From Eisenbergiella tayi (lineage in GTDB: Bacteria; Bacillota; Clostridia; Lachnospirales; Lachnospiraceae), in the NCBI RefSeq assembly GCF_001881565.1, contig NZ_MPDJ01000001.1, forward strand, positions 988,829 through 1,052,828: 64,000 bases of DNA. The letters run 5' to 3'. A program made the translations under genes and the position numbers. Below the pieces are notes generated by a model that searched no databases, was not told the DNA's origin, and was given only the letters and a program-made list of their open reading frames with translations. How positions within the stretch are numbered: position 1 is the first letter of the stretch; every line of letters starts with the position of its first letter. Below are positions 9,468-17,272 of this stretch, piece after piece.

Positions 9468-10307
9468 CTATTGTATCTTTTTGATAGATTTTTCAGTAAT
9501 TTCAATCCGTCCGTTTTTCAGCAGATGGCCTACCGCTCTCTTAAACTCGTTCTTGCTCATCTGCGTTTCCCTTTTAATGACTTCAGGCGATGCCTTGTCG
9601 TTAAAAGGCAGGACTCCGTCAAAGCTCTCAATGAGCTCCATAACCTTCACCGCATCTGTTTCAATAATACGGTAGGACTTATCCCTTATACTCAGATCCA
9701 GCTTGCCGTCCTCATGCACCGCTATCACTCTGGCCTGAATCAGTTCTCCCACACGAAGCTCTCCGAACATCTCACGGGGCGGTATCAGGGCGGAATACCG
9801 GTCATCCACCGCCACAAATGCTCCGAACTGACGGCTGATTTCATACAGATGGCCGCTTACCTGGTCATCCTTTTTGTAAGGGCTGTCCGTCTGCAGATAA
9901 TGATATATTTTCATGCTCGCACATAGGCGGCCGCTTTTATCCACGTAAAGCACTACGGGAAAGCTGTCCCCCTCCTGCACCCTGGCTGTCTGTTCCTTAA
10001 AAGGAAGAAACAGATCCTTTTCCAGTCCCCAGTCAAGAAAGGCTCCGAATTTGCCGGTCTGGGCCACTGTCAGTACGGCGACCTCCCCCAGGCTCAGTTT
10101 GGGCTCTTTCCTGGTAGCTATGAGACGGTCCTTGGAATCCCGATAGATGAATACCGTCACAAAATCACCTGTTTCACAGCCTTCCGGCACCTGTTTCCCG
10201 GGAAGGAGCACCTTCTCCTCCTGATTATCCTCCGGCGCAAGATAGACTCCGAAATCCACCTTTTTCACCACCATCAATTCCTGCATTTTCCCTAATTCAA
10301 TATGCAT
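9468..10307 (-). CDS. cvfB: S1-like RNA-binding protein CvfB
   Basis: A protein of 279 residues with three tandem S1/OB-fold modules (about 5-65, 70-135 and 145-215) and a C-terminal winged-helix region (about 220-279, VIKRETQMSKNEFKRAVGHLL), the architecture of CvfB. In staphylococci CvfB affects virulence-gene expression and binds RNA; the target here is unknown. Of several in-frame starts (GTG 10319, ATG 10313, ATG 10307), ATG 10307 is preceded by GAGG at 6 bases and matches the usual MxIELGKxQ N-terminus. The upstream fat gene stops at 10316, so the pair is tightly coupled. Confidence 0.9.
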   Translation of the reverse strand: MHIELGKMQELMVVKKVDFGVYLAPEDNQEEKVLLPGKQVPEGCETGDFVTVFIYRDSKDRLIATRKEPKLSLGEVAVLTVAQTGKFGAFLDWGLEKDLFLPFKEQTARVQEGDSFPVVLYVDKSGRLCASMKIYHYLQTDSPYKKDDQVSGHLYEISRQFGAFVAVDDRYSALIPPREMFGELRVGELIQARVIAVHEDGKLDLSIRDKSYRIIETDAVKVMELIESFDGVLPFNDKASPEVIKRETQMSKNEFKRAVGHLLKNGRIEITEKSIKKIQ

Positions 10308-10315
10308 ATTCATCC

Positions 10316-11029
10316 TCACTGCTTCTTTTTTCTGAACTCCACCACCGCATAAGGCTGCCCTGCCTCATCGCAAAGAGATACACTTACCAGGTTTTCCTGT
10401 TCAAATACCTCCGGTACAATACAATCATGGAGCAAGGCCGATTTTCTGTATTCCGCCCGCATCTGCCCGATGGCAAAGTCCTCCGGCAGAAAATCCTGCG
10501 CCATATTTATATACTGCCCGTTATTTACATGATAATTACTGTCTAAATGCTGTTTTCCCACCACAAGGGAGGCTTCTCTGCGCCCACCGTCAGGGAGGAC
10601 GATCTTGCGCGGCTCATAATCCATGGGCAGCTTAGTCTCCAGCTGATAGGCCGTCAGCATTTCCTCCGGAGGCCTTACCGGCCTTCCTGTCTTCAGATTT
10701 ATCAGGCTCCATATGGAATTGGCCCGGATGATATCTTCTCCGGCCTCATCCTTTATAAAAAAGTTACGATACCCCATGAATCCTTTAAATTCATAGGGAA
10801 AGGTCCCGATTGTTATATTGTCACATAATTTAGGATATCTGTCTATCACAATCTGCCAGTAAGACATCACCCATAGCATGTCCCTATCTTCCAGATAGTC
10901 AAGCCCCACCCCGAGCTGCTCCGAATGAAAGGTGGAACAGTCCTGAAAATAATCCACTATGGATGCTATGCTCAATTTTCGCTCCGGATCCAGTTCGCTG
11001 TAACGTACCCTGCTTTGAAATGTGTACAT
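10316..11029 (-). CDS. Acyl-ACP thioesterase
   Basis: A 237-residue cytosolic enzyme of the plant FatA/FatB-like bacterial thioesterase family: a double hotdog fold with N-terminal FQSRVRYSELDP, DYFQDCS in the first hotdog and a second hotdog beginning near residue 155 (HLDSNYHVNNGQYINMA), where the D/N/H residues form the catalytic site. It releases free fatty acids from acyl-ACP. ATG at 11029 follows AGGAGGAGG. A well-formed promoter lies about 45-75 bases upstream, so this is the first gene of a fat-cvfB-CPBP unit. Confidence 0.93.
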   Translation of the reverse strand: MYTFQSRVRYSELDPERKLSIASIVDYFQDCSTFHSEQLGVGLDYLEDRDMLWVMSYWQIVIDRYPKLCDNITIGTFPYEFKGFMGYRNFFIKDEAGEDIIRANSIWSLINLKTGRPVRPPEEMLTAYQLETKLPMDYEPRKIVLPDGGRREASLVVGKQHLDSNYHVNNGQYINMAQDFLPEDFAIGQMRAEYRKSALLHDCIVPEVFEQENLVSVSLCDEAGQPYAVVEFRKKKQ

Positions 11030-11074
11030 CTCTTATGCCTCCTCCTGCCTGTCTCCAAGTTGCCTTAAAAACTT

Positions 11075-11103
11075 ATTATACCCCAGGTTCCCGGGACTTT
11101 CAA
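11075..11103 (-). promoter_or_regulatory. Sigma-A-type promoter of the thioesterase gene
   Basis: On the minus strand TTGAAA (11098-11103), a 17-base spacer and TATAAT (11075-11080). The spacer is GC-rich and includes a CCCGGG-type palindrome that could bind a regulator. Confidence 0.8.
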
Positions 11104-11185
11104 CTTTTGTTCTTTTATAATGTTTTCCGCATTCTAATTCAAGTTACAGGCAATTGCAAAAAGATAGGCTCTATTATTATGACAT

Positions 11186-11221
11186 AATAAAACCTCAGCG
11201 TATTTCTCTGCTGAGGTTTAA
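11186..11221 (-). terminator. Intrinsic terminator after the HEPN/MNT operon
   Basis: Minus strand: AAACCTCAGC - 10-base loop - GCTGAGGTTT followed by TATTAT. It resembles the tRNA-Gln terminator at 12201-12238, and the two are part of one duplicated segment. Confidence 0.8.
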
Positions 11222-11223
11222 AA

Positions 11224-11248
11224 CAGGGCTGCAGGAATCCGAACCTTG
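11224..11248 (-). pseudogene. Duplicated 3' end of tRNA-Gln (T arm and acceptor strand only)
   Basis: These 25 bases match the last 25 bases of the intact tRNA-Gln at 12242-12266 in 21 positions, in the same orientation, about 1018 bases apart. The T-stem/loop GGTTCG core and acceptor AGCCCT are kept, and no D arm or anticodon arm precedes it. It could be an attachment-site copy left by integration into the tRNA gene. Confidence 0.75.
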
Positions 11249-11269
11249 GCTTGAGCCAGCATCATAAAA

Positions 11270-11680
11270 TTATGGGGTTTCCCCACCCTTTTCTTCTAAA
11301 TATTTCCTAATCACCTCAATGATGGCTTTCGCATTATTAAGCTGCTCCAATGCTTCTTCTTTTGAGGCAATATAAAAGTCATCATAATCACTTTTTTCAC
11401 GGCGTTGCTGTAACTGGCCTATTTTTCTCCCGAAACTTCTTGGTATTATTTCAGTCGCAACATAAGTATGGTTAAAATACGCTATAACATCTTTATGTCG
11501 TTTAAAGTCTATTCCCTCTAAAGAAAGGACTGCTTTTACCGCATAAAATACCGAATAATAAGATCGGTTAATAGAATCCTTGAAATGATTCTTCATATAA
11601 CAATCTTCTGCTACCGAAAAACTTTCCTGCGCATTTTGCATCCGATACTCACATAACGCTTTTTTTCTTTCATCCGACAA
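11270..11680 (-). CDS. HEPN domain toxin of a HEPN/MNT pair
   Basis: A 136-residue helical protein of the HEPN family (SINRSYYSVFYAVKAVL then GIDFKRHKDVIAYFNHTYV, followed by a DYDDFY segment). Family members paired with minimal nucleotidyltransferases act as RNases or toxins silenced by AMPylation from the partner. The frame can be opened at 11749, but the partner's last codons supply AAGGAGG and TTG at 11680 is 9 bases after it, giving the natural start and an 11-base overlap with the MNT gene. The intact pair lies between tRNA-Gln and a copy of its 3' end, so it may be a recently acquired module. Confidence 0.85.
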   Translation of the reverse strand: MSDERKKALCEYRMQNAQESFSVAEDCYMKNHFKDSINRSYYSVFYAVKAVLSLEGIDFKRHKDVIAYFNHTYVATEIIPRSFGRKIGQLQQRREKSDYDDFYIASKEEALEQLNNAKAIIEVIRKYLEEKGGETP

Positions 11681-11999
11681 GAACAATCCCCTCCTTTTCA
11701 ACGTTGTCATAATATGGCAATGCTCCCAGCCAATAATTAAAGTGATCAATATTCTTTATGCTCACACTAATGTGTACATTCTCTAAAAGCTCGTAATCTG
11801 AAGCAATATCATAAACTGAATTTTCAATTTTCCTGATTCCGTCGTCATCTAGAGAGGTCAGAATCATCACATCCATATCTGAATTTTCATGAAAGTCACC
11901 TCTGGCATAAGAACCATATAAAATGATCTTAACCAAAGAAGTTCCTAATAAATTTATCACATCATCCGCAAAACGACGTAAAACCAGCTTCTTATCCAT
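11670..11999 (-). CDS. MNT nucleotidyltransferase antitoxin
   Basis: A 109-residue minimal nucleotidyltransferase with the GSYARG...SDMDV signature (GSx10DxD), the catalytic motif of antitoxins that AMPylate their HEPN partner. The C-terminal part lies over the ribosome site of the HEPN gene. ATG at 11999 has AAAGGAA about 9 bases upstream and is preferred over GTG at 12008, which overlaps that site. The gene order antitoxin then toxin on one short operon is standard for this class. Confidence 0.88.
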   Translation of the reverse strand: MDKKLVLRRFADDVINLLGTSLVKIILYGSYARGDFHENSDMDVMILTSLDDDGIRKIENSVYDIASDYELLENVHISVSIKNIDHFNYWLGALPYYDNVEKEGIVLVG

Positions 12000-12128
12000 A
12001 TCAATCACTTCCTTTCAAACAGGTAATCATTTTCAGGAATATGTCGGCGATGTACTTAATGATAGTTTGATATACTCTTTTAATACCCATCTTCCATGAG
12101 GACATTCCTTCCTCCTTAGTATATCTAT

Positions 12129-12158
12129 ATTATATCTTCATTTTACTTTATATAACAA
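12129..12158 (-). promoter_or_regulatory. Promoter of the HEPN/MNT operon
   Basis: Minus strand TTGTTA (12153-12158), an 18-base spacer and TATAAT (12129-12134) in an AT-rich stretch. Apart from this promoter and the tRNA terminator, I see nothing else in 12009-12241. Confidence 0.65.
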
Positions 12159-12200
12159 CACCAAATCAAATATTTTCCCGGAAACCTCTGATTGTAAGCA

Positions 12201-12238
12201 ATAAAAAACCCCAGCGAAATAAATCACTGAGGTTTTAT
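12201..12238 (-). terminator. Terminator of tRNA-Gln
   Basis: Minus strand hairpin AACCTCAGTG / CGCTGGGGTT followed by TTTTATT directly after the tRNA 3' end. It is homologous to the hairpin at 11186-11221. Confidence 0.8.
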
Positions 12239-12241
12239 GAA

Positions 12242-12313
12242 CAGGGCTACAAGGATTCGAACCTTGAAATGACGGAGTCAGAGTCCGTTGCCTTACCGTT
12301 TGGCGATAGCCCT
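12242..12313 (-). tRNA. tRNA-Gln (anticodon CUG)
   Basis: A 72-nt cloverleaf can be folded by eye: acceptor AGGGCTA/TAGCCCT with discriminator G, D stem GCC/GGC, anticodon stem ACGGA/TCCGT with loop CTCTGAC (anticodon CTG at plus 12279-12281), T stem CAAGG/CCTTG with TTCGAAT loop. The 3' CCA is not encoded. It reads CAG glutamine codons. Its last 25 bases are repeated at 11224-11248, which marks it as a possible integration site. Confidence 0.95.
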
Positions 12314-12458
12314 AAATTGGGACAAGCTTTTTTAGCCGCTTGCAAGAATAGATTATATATGATCCGCTCCACTTTTGCAAGTACTTTTTTTATAATTTTC
12401 CATTTTTTTATTTTTCTGCAAAATACGATGGAAAACTCCCTTTTACGGCCTTTTTTCT

Positions 12459-12494
12459 GAAGGCGGCCGCCGGATAACCGGCAGGACCGCCTTC
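12459..12494. other. Strong GC hairpin at the glnN 3' end
   Basis: GAAGGCGG...CCGCCTTC with an inner CCGG/CCGG pairing, just past the glnN stop. There is no T-run on the minus-strand 3' side (A-run instead), so it is not a classical terminator for glnN; it may stabilise the mRNA end. The rest of 12314-12510 shows nothing else. Confidence 0.4.
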
Positions 12495-12510
12495 AAGGTT
12501 GGGGGAACCT

Positions 12511-14622
12511 CTATACTTCAAACATCAGATCTCCGTAGGTAGGGAACGGCCAGTCTGCTTTATCCACCATCATTTCCAGTTCATCAGCAGGAGCCCTCAG
12601 GGCATCCATTGCAGGAATAACCACATCCTTATAGCGGAATGACTGTGCCTTCACATCCTCCATGGCCGATGCTGCCGCTTCTTCTTTTTCCAGGACGGAC
12701 AGAGCTTCCTTCATCTCTGTAAGCTTGCTGTTTACCTTTGCAAGAAGTTCAGACTGTACAACAGGCTCAACGCCCGCCGCCTTTACGTCCAGGACAGTTT
12801 TTGCCAGTTTCTGGCTGTATTTCACTACCGCAGGAATAATCTGCTTTGAAGCCATATCAATCATGGTAAGAGCCTCTATGTTGATGCTCTTTGCATAAGT
12901 CTCGTATATGATTTCTTCGCGGGATTCCAGCTCAGCTCTCGTAAATATATGGAATTTTTCAAACAGCTGTACTGCTTTTTCCGTTGTCAGGGTATTGGCG
13001 GATTCAATCATGGACTTGATATTGGGAAGCCCTCTTTTTGCCGCTTCCTCCACCCATTCATCAGAATAACCATTTCCGTTGAAAATGATTCTGTGATGTT
13101 CAGTCATATACTTTTTAATCAAATCATGTACGGCCATGTCGAAGTCATCCGCCTTTTCCAGAACATCGGCGGCTTCGCAGAAGGCCTCTGCAACAATTGC
13201 GTTAAGTGTCGTATTCGGGCTTGCGATGGAATCTGCAGAGCCTACCATACGGAATTCAAATTTATTTCCTGTAAATGCGAAAGGTGATGTTCTGTTTCTG
13301 TCCGTTGCATCCTTCGGCAGATCCGGAAGTGTGGACACACCTGTCATGAGCTTGCCGCCCAGAAGACAGGATTTGGCTTCACCGGTTTCAATCAGCTGTC
13401 TTACCACGTCTTCCAGCTGTTCGCCCAAAAATACCGAAATAATAGCCGGAGGTGCTTCGTTTGCACCCAGTCTGTGGTCATTTCCCACATCCGCAGCGCT
13501 CTGGCGGAGCAGGTCCGCATGGATATCAACAGCCTTCAGGATACATGCCAGAACCAGAAGGAACTGGATATTTTCATTAGGTGTTTCACCGGGGTCCAGA
13601 AGGTTCATTCCATCATCTGTAGTAATCGACCAGTTATTATGTTTACCGGAACCATTTACACCGGCGAAGGGCTTTTCATTCAGAAGACATCTCAAGCCGT
13701 GACGCTCCGCCACCTTTTTCATGGTTTCCATGATTATCTGGTTATGATCCACCGCGATATTTGCAGTCTCATATATAGGAGCCAGCTCGTGCTGTGCGGG
13801 AGCCACTTCGTTATGCTGTGTCTTGGCCGTTACGCCCAGCTTCCACAGTTCTACGTTCAGATCCTTCATGAAAGCACCGATACGCTCTCTGATAACGCCG
13901 AAGTAATGATCTTCCAGCTCCTGTCCCTTAGGAGCAGGTGCCCCGAACAGGGTACGTCCCGTAAAAATCAAATCCTGTCTCTTTAAGTATTTCTGACGGT
14001 CTACCAGAAAATATTCCTGTTCCGGTCCGACAGAAGCCGTAACCTTGGTAGCCCTCGTATTTCCGAAAAGCCTTACCAGACGGAGTGCCTGCTCGCTTAT
14101 GGCCTCCATGGAACGAAGCAGGGGGGTCTTCTTATCCAGCGCCTCACCTGTATAGGAACAGAAGGCTGTGGGGATACAAAGAATCACACCTGTGGCATCT
14201 TCCTTTAAAAATGCAGGGGAAGTAATATCCCATGCGGTATAGCCTCTGGCTTCAAATGTAGCTCTCAGGCCGCCTGACGGGAAAGAAGAGGCATCCGGCT
14301 CACCCTTAATCAGCTCTTTGCCGGAAAATTCCATCAGCATCTTCCCGTTTTCATCCGGGTGTCCTATAAAAGAATCATGCTTTTCCGCAGTGATGCCGGT
14401 CAGCGGCTGGAACCAGTGGGTATAATGGGTTGCGCCGTTTTCAACAGCCCAGTCTTTCATGGCCTTAGCCACAATATCTGCGGTAGCAGGGGAAAGCTCC
14501 CCTCCCTGGTCCATAACCTTCTTCACCTCTTTGTACACATTCTTAGGAAGGCGTTCTCTCATGGTTCCCAGGTTGAATACATTTTCGCCGAAAATTGCTT
14601 CCACATTCAGAACTTCGCTCAT
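12511..14622 (-). CDS. glnN: Type III glutamine synthetase
   Basis: A large GSIII of about 703 residues, far longer than GSI (about 450). It makes glutamine from glutamate, ammonia and ATP in the cytosol. Family signatures visible: WFQPLTG and EKHDSF near the N-terminus, QEYFLVD, the NEVAPAQHE metal/ATP segment, [12 protein letters not shown], and the C-terminal GSIII-specific helical extension. ATG at 14622 follows GGAGG by 5 bases; the ATG at 14634 overlaps that site, so the protein starts MSEVLN. GSIII is common in Bacteroides and Clostridia and is usually nitrogen-regulated. The gene stands alone with a leader of about 200 nt, which suggests control by transcript structure or by an upstream operator. 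Confidence 0.97.
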   Translation of the reverse strand: MSEVLNVEAIFGENVFNLGTMRERLPKNVYKEVKKVMDQGGELSPATADIVAKAMKDWAVENGATHYTHWFQPLTGITAEKHDSFIGHPDENGKMLMEFSGKELIKGEPDASSFPSGGLRATFEARGYTAWDITSPAFLKEDATGVILCIPTAFCSYTGEALDKKTPLLRSMEAISEQALRLVRLFGNTRATKVTASVGPEQEYFLVDRQKYLKRQDLIFTGRTLFGAPAPKGQELEDHYFGVIRERIGAFMKDLNVELWKLGVTAKTQHNEVAPAQHELAPIYETANIAVDHNQIIMETMKKVAERHGLRCLLNEKPFAGVNGSGKHNNWSITTDDGMNLLDPGETPNENIQFLLVLACILKAVDIHADLLRQSAADVGNDHRLGANEAPPAIISVFLGEQLEDVVRQLIETGEAKSCLLGGKLMTGVSTLPDLPKDATDRNRTSPFAFTGNKFEFRMVGSADSIASPNTTLNAIVAEAFCEAADVLEKADDFDMAVHDLIKKYMTEHHRIIFNGNGYSDEWVEEAAKRGLPNIKSMIESANTLTTEKAVQLFEKFHIFTRAELESREEIIYETYAKSINIEALTMIDMASKQIIPAVVKYSQKLAKTVLDVKAAGVEPVVQSELLAKVNSKLTEMKEALSVLEKEEAAASAMEDVKAQSFRYKDVVIPAMDALRAPADELEMMVDKADWPFPTYGDLMFEV

Positions 14623-14744
14623 TTTATCCTCCATTCCGCCGCCGCGAAGTACGGCACTTTCTCCAAATTTTTACGTCTGCAGCCCCGCAGGAATCACTTC
14701 TTTCAGTCCGCCGGCTTCTCTCTGAGAAGCCTCCCTTAGTTTTC

Positions 14745-14790
14745 TGCATAAAAAAAATGCCCCAAAAACCCCTTTGGAACACCTTCGTTC
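14745..14790 (-). promoter_or_regulatory. Attenuator-like double hairpin in the glnN leader
   Basis: Between the glnN promoter and start codon the minus strand holds two adjacent hairpins with six-base loops: GAAC-GAAGGT-GTTC (14777-14790) and CCAAA-GGGGTT-TTTGG (14762-14777), followed by a run of eight Ts (14750-14757). The layout recalls antitermination leaders, but the loops lack the A at position 1 expected for ANTAR-type targets. Function is inference. Confidence 0.35.
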
Positions 14791-14829
14791 ATGATACCTG
14801 CCAATATGAAAACCGCTTTCGTTTTCTAT

Positions 14830-14858
14830 AAGATACCCTAAATCACAAAAAAATGCAA
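14830..14858 (-). promoter_or_regulatory. Promoter of glnN
   Basis: Minus strand TTGCAT (14853-14858), 17-base spacer, TATCTT (14830-14835). It predicts a leader of about 200 nt. Confidence 0.55.
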
Positions 14859-14880
14859 GTAAAAAATAAAAAAATTTTGT

Positions 14881-14896
14881 ATGTAAAATTTTACAT
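14881..14896. promoter_or_regulatory. Perfect 16-bp palindrome upstream of the glnN promoter
   Basis: ATGTAAAATTTTACAT lies about 22 bases upstream of the -35 box. A dimeric regulator (for example a nitrogen regulator) could bind here. A second inverted repeat with a perfect 9-bp outer stem follows at 14910-14945 (GGTTACTGT...ACAGTAACC around a CACCCGCGGGTG core). Confidence 0.45.
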
Positions 14897-15047
14897 GCTC
14901 CGCATAAGAGGTTACTGTCCACACCCGCGGGTGCGCACAGTAACCATAAGGGTTCTTCATATCATGAGTGGGAAGGAAGCCTGATTTTTCAATTTATATT
15001 ACCACAACTTTTTTCCCCTTGCATCAAAAAAATAAAAAACCTTTCAT

Positions 15048-15336
15048 GCCTTATAACAGTTCGGCCCCTCTCCGTCTGCTGGTCTTGCGTTTCCGGCCTG
15101 CGGTCTCCTTTCCTCCGCGGCCAGCCCCGGCCATGCAGAGGATCCTGTAAGGGGCGTATAAACTCGCCGGTCCTTAGGTTGCGTTCTGTGCAACCTTAGT
15201 ACCGCTGCGAGTTTATCCGAGCGAGAGCGTCCCCTATAAGGACCTCTGCATGGCCGGGGCTGGCAGCGGAGGAAAGGAGACCGCAGGCCGGAAACGCAAG
15301 ACCAGTAGACAAAGAGGGACCGAACTGTTATAAAGC
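15048..15336 (-). repeat. Long palindromic element, family A copy 1
   Basis: Almost the whole 289 bp is one imperfect palindrome centred near 15192. The outer 90 bases (15048-15137) match the reverse complement of 15247-15336 with six mismatches. The central 109 bases (15138-15246) form a structured apex shared with copy 2 at 38631-38740: GAGG/CCTC, AGGGG/CCCCT, ATAAACTCGC/GCGAGTTTAT, CGGT/ACCG and AGGTTGC/GCAACCT capped by a 7-base loop. It overlaps the last codons and stop of trhP (15328). On the minus strand its base is followed within 10 bases by T6AT7 (15028-15041), so it could end the trhP transcript as a giant terminator. Four of six arm mismatches are G.U on the minus strand. Confidence 0.85.
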
Positions 15337-16566
15337 CTTCACTCTTAAAATATCATACTTCTCCGGCTGCTCCGTCAGCTCCAGGTACAAAACCTGCTTG
15401 GGATGCGGCGCGCTTTCCACTTCCGTGCCTTCTTCATCCACGATCCGCAGCACCTCTGCCGTTATATTTCTGCCGTCAGGCTTCATAATTTCAATAGAGT
15501 CACCGGCACAGAATTTGTTTCTCTGCTCTATTCTTGCCAGGCCGTCTTCTCTCAGCTCCCCGACGATGCCCAGATAAATGTATTCATTCACATACGTATT
15601 ATTGTCATATATCTGCGCCTCCTCCGAAGGCTTTCCAAAATAAAAGCCTGTCGTAAACTGACGGTAGGTGCATTTGGAAATTTCAGCCTGATACCACTGA
15701 CGGTTTTGGCGGTATCCTTCCTCGGAAAGGAAATAATCATCAATGGCCTTCCTGTATGTACGGGCCACAGCGGCCACGTACAGAGCCGTTTTCATTCTTC
15801 CTTCTATCTTAAAGCTGTCAATTCCCGCCTCCACCAGCTCCGGAATGTAATCTATCATACACAGATCCTTGGAGTTGAAAATAAAAGTGCCCCTCTCATT
15901 TTCATAGACCGGAAGATATTCTCCCGGACGGCTCTCTTCCATGACCGCATATTTCCAGCGGCAGGGATGGGTACATTCCCCCTGATTGGCATCCCGTCCG
16001 GTGAAATAATTGCTGAGAAGGCATCTTCCGGAATAAGAAATGCACATGGCCCCATGCACAAAGCTTTCAATTTCCATTTCCTCAGGAATATTCTCCCGGA
16101 TTTCCCGGATCTCCGCAAGAGAAAGCTCTCTGGCAGAAACCACTCTTTTCGCTCCCTGTTCCCACCAGAAACGGTAGGTCATATAATTCGTATTATTGGC
16201 CTGGGTTGAAATATGGATTTCCACCTCCGGCCATTCCTGTCTGGCAAGCGTAAACATGCCCGGATCCGATATTATCAGCGCATCCGGGCCAATTTCCTTC
16301 AATTCCCTGAAATATGCCCTGGCTCCGTCCAAATCCCGGTTATGGGCCAGTATGTTCGCCGTCACATAGACCTTTTTCCCATGGCTGTGGGCAAATCTGA
16401 TTCCCTCGGCCATATCCTCCTTGGAAAAATTTTTCGCCTTCGCCCGGAGCCCGAAAGCCTCTCCTCCGATATATACCGCATCAGCGCCAAAAACCACCGC
16501 GGTTTTCAGCACTTCCAGATTGCTTGCCGGAATCAGCAGTTCCGGTTTTCTGTTACTTTCCTTCAT
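15328..16566 (-). CDS. trhP: U32 family tRNA hydroxylation protein (TrhP / YrrO-like)
   Basis: A 412-residue peptidase-U32-family protein. The N-terminal TIM barrel opens ELLIPASNLEVLKTAV; the family cysteine cluster is visible: CISYSGRC and NQGECTHPCRW, then C-terminal EGRMK and a beta-barrel domain. Members of this subgroup (YegQ/TrhP in E. coli, YrrN/YrrO in B. subtilis) make 5-hydroxyuridine at wobble position 34 of tRNAs using prephenate, rather than acting as collagenases. The gene directly follows trmR, whose product methylates that base, which supports this reading. ATG at 16566 lies 7 bases after the trmR stop. The last codons lie inside the family A palindrome. Confidence 0.9.
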   Translation of the reverse strand: MKESNRKPELLIPASNLEVLKTAVVFGADAVYIGGEAFGLRAKAKNFSKEDMAEGIRFAHSHGKKVYVTANILAHNRDLDGARAYFRELKEIGPDALIISDPGMFTLARQEWPEVEIHISTQANNTNYMTYRFWWEQGAKRVVSARELSLAEIREIRENIPEEMEIESFVHGAMCISYSGRCLLSNYFTGRDANQGECTHPCRWKYAVMEESRPGEYLPVYENERGTFIFNSKDLCMIDYIPELVEAGIDSFKIEGRMKTALYVAAVARTYRKAIDDYFLSEEGYRQNRQWYQAEISKCTYRQFTTGFYFGKPSEEAQIYDNNTYVNEYIYLGIVGELREDGLARIEQRNKFCAGDSIEIMKPDGRNITAEVLRIVDEEGTEVESAPHPKQVLYLELTEQPEKYDILRVKAL

Positions 16567-16573
16567 TTCTGAC

Positions 16574-17272
16574 CTACTTTCCGTTTTCTTCCTGATCCGG
16601 CCGCTTTCCTGCACCATCCCCGTCCGGAGAGACCTTCACACTGACGGCCACGCCGTCCCCTACCGGCAGCACGGAGGTCACCAGAAGAGGATTGTGCTTC
16701 AGCTCGTAAAGATATTCCCGCATCCGCGCATGTATGGTTCTGTCCCTTCTGGTCACCGCATACCGGGATTCCAGGATATCCCCGTCCTGCAGAACGTTAT
16801 CCGACACCATCAGCCCTCCCGTCCGAAGAAGACGCAGGACATCCGGCAGGAAATTCATATACTGTCCTTTAGCCGCATCCATGAAAATGAAATCATAGCT
16901 GCCCTTCAATTTCTTCAGCGCCACGGCCGCATCTTCGGCAAGCAGCTGAATACATCCGCTTTTCCCGCATCTCCTGAAATTCTCCAGCGCCACGGGAATC
17001 CTTTTTTCATATTTTTCTATGGTAGTGATCTGACAGCCCTCCGGCGCATACTCACTCATACAAAGGGCAGAAAAACCAACTGCCGTTCCCACCTCCAGAA
17101 TCCGTTCCGGCCTGTTAACCGCTATCAGCGTTCTCAGCAGGCTCTGGGTTTCTGTGCGGATAATCGGCACATTGGTTTCCCTTGCTTCCTTTTCCAGTTC
17201 ATTAAGATATGCCGGATTCCCGGTATCCAGGGAATTGATGAAGGCCGTCAGACGCTCATCCGTTATCATCAT
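16574..17272 (-). CDS. trmR: tRNA 5-hydroxyuridine O-methyltransferase (TrmR / YrrM-like)
   Basis: A 232-residue class I SAM methyltransferase of the O-methyltransferase family 3 fold: EVGTAVGFSALCMSEY is the SAM glycine motif, FIFMDAAKGQY holds the metal-binding Asp, and VSDNVLQDGDI follows as in catechol-type O-methyltransferases. In B. subtilis TrmR (YrrM) converts ho5U34 to mo5U34. ATG at 17272 is 6 bases after AAGGAG; this start overlaps the end of the upstream gene by 17 bases. The order MltG-like, trmR, U32 protein matches yrrL-yrrM-yrrN/O in Bacillus. Confidence 0.88.
   Translation of the reverse strand: MMITDERLTAFINSLDTGNPAYLNELEKEARETNVPIIRTETQSLLRTLIAVNRPERILEVGTAVGFSALCMSEYAPEGCQITTIEKYEKRIPVALENFRRCGKSGCIQLLAEDAAVALKKLKGSYDFIFMDAAKGQYMNFLPDVLRLLRTGGLMVSDNVLQDGDILESRYAVTRRDRTIHARMREYLYELKHNPLLVTSVLPVGDGVAVSVKVSPDGDGAGKRPDQEENGK

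Noticed and set aside
8868..9926. 352-codon plus-strand frame opposite CPBP and cvfB
   Set aside because: His/Gln-rich translation without family features, spanning two well-supported minus-strand genes.
12459..12494. Intrinsic terminator of glnN
   Set aside because: Strong stem, but the minus-strand 3' side has an A-run rather than a T-run.
14745..14790. ANTAR antiterminator target in the glnN leader
   Set aside because: Two hexaloops are present but both start with G, whereas A at loop position 1 and G at position 4 are expected; kept only as a possible attenuator.
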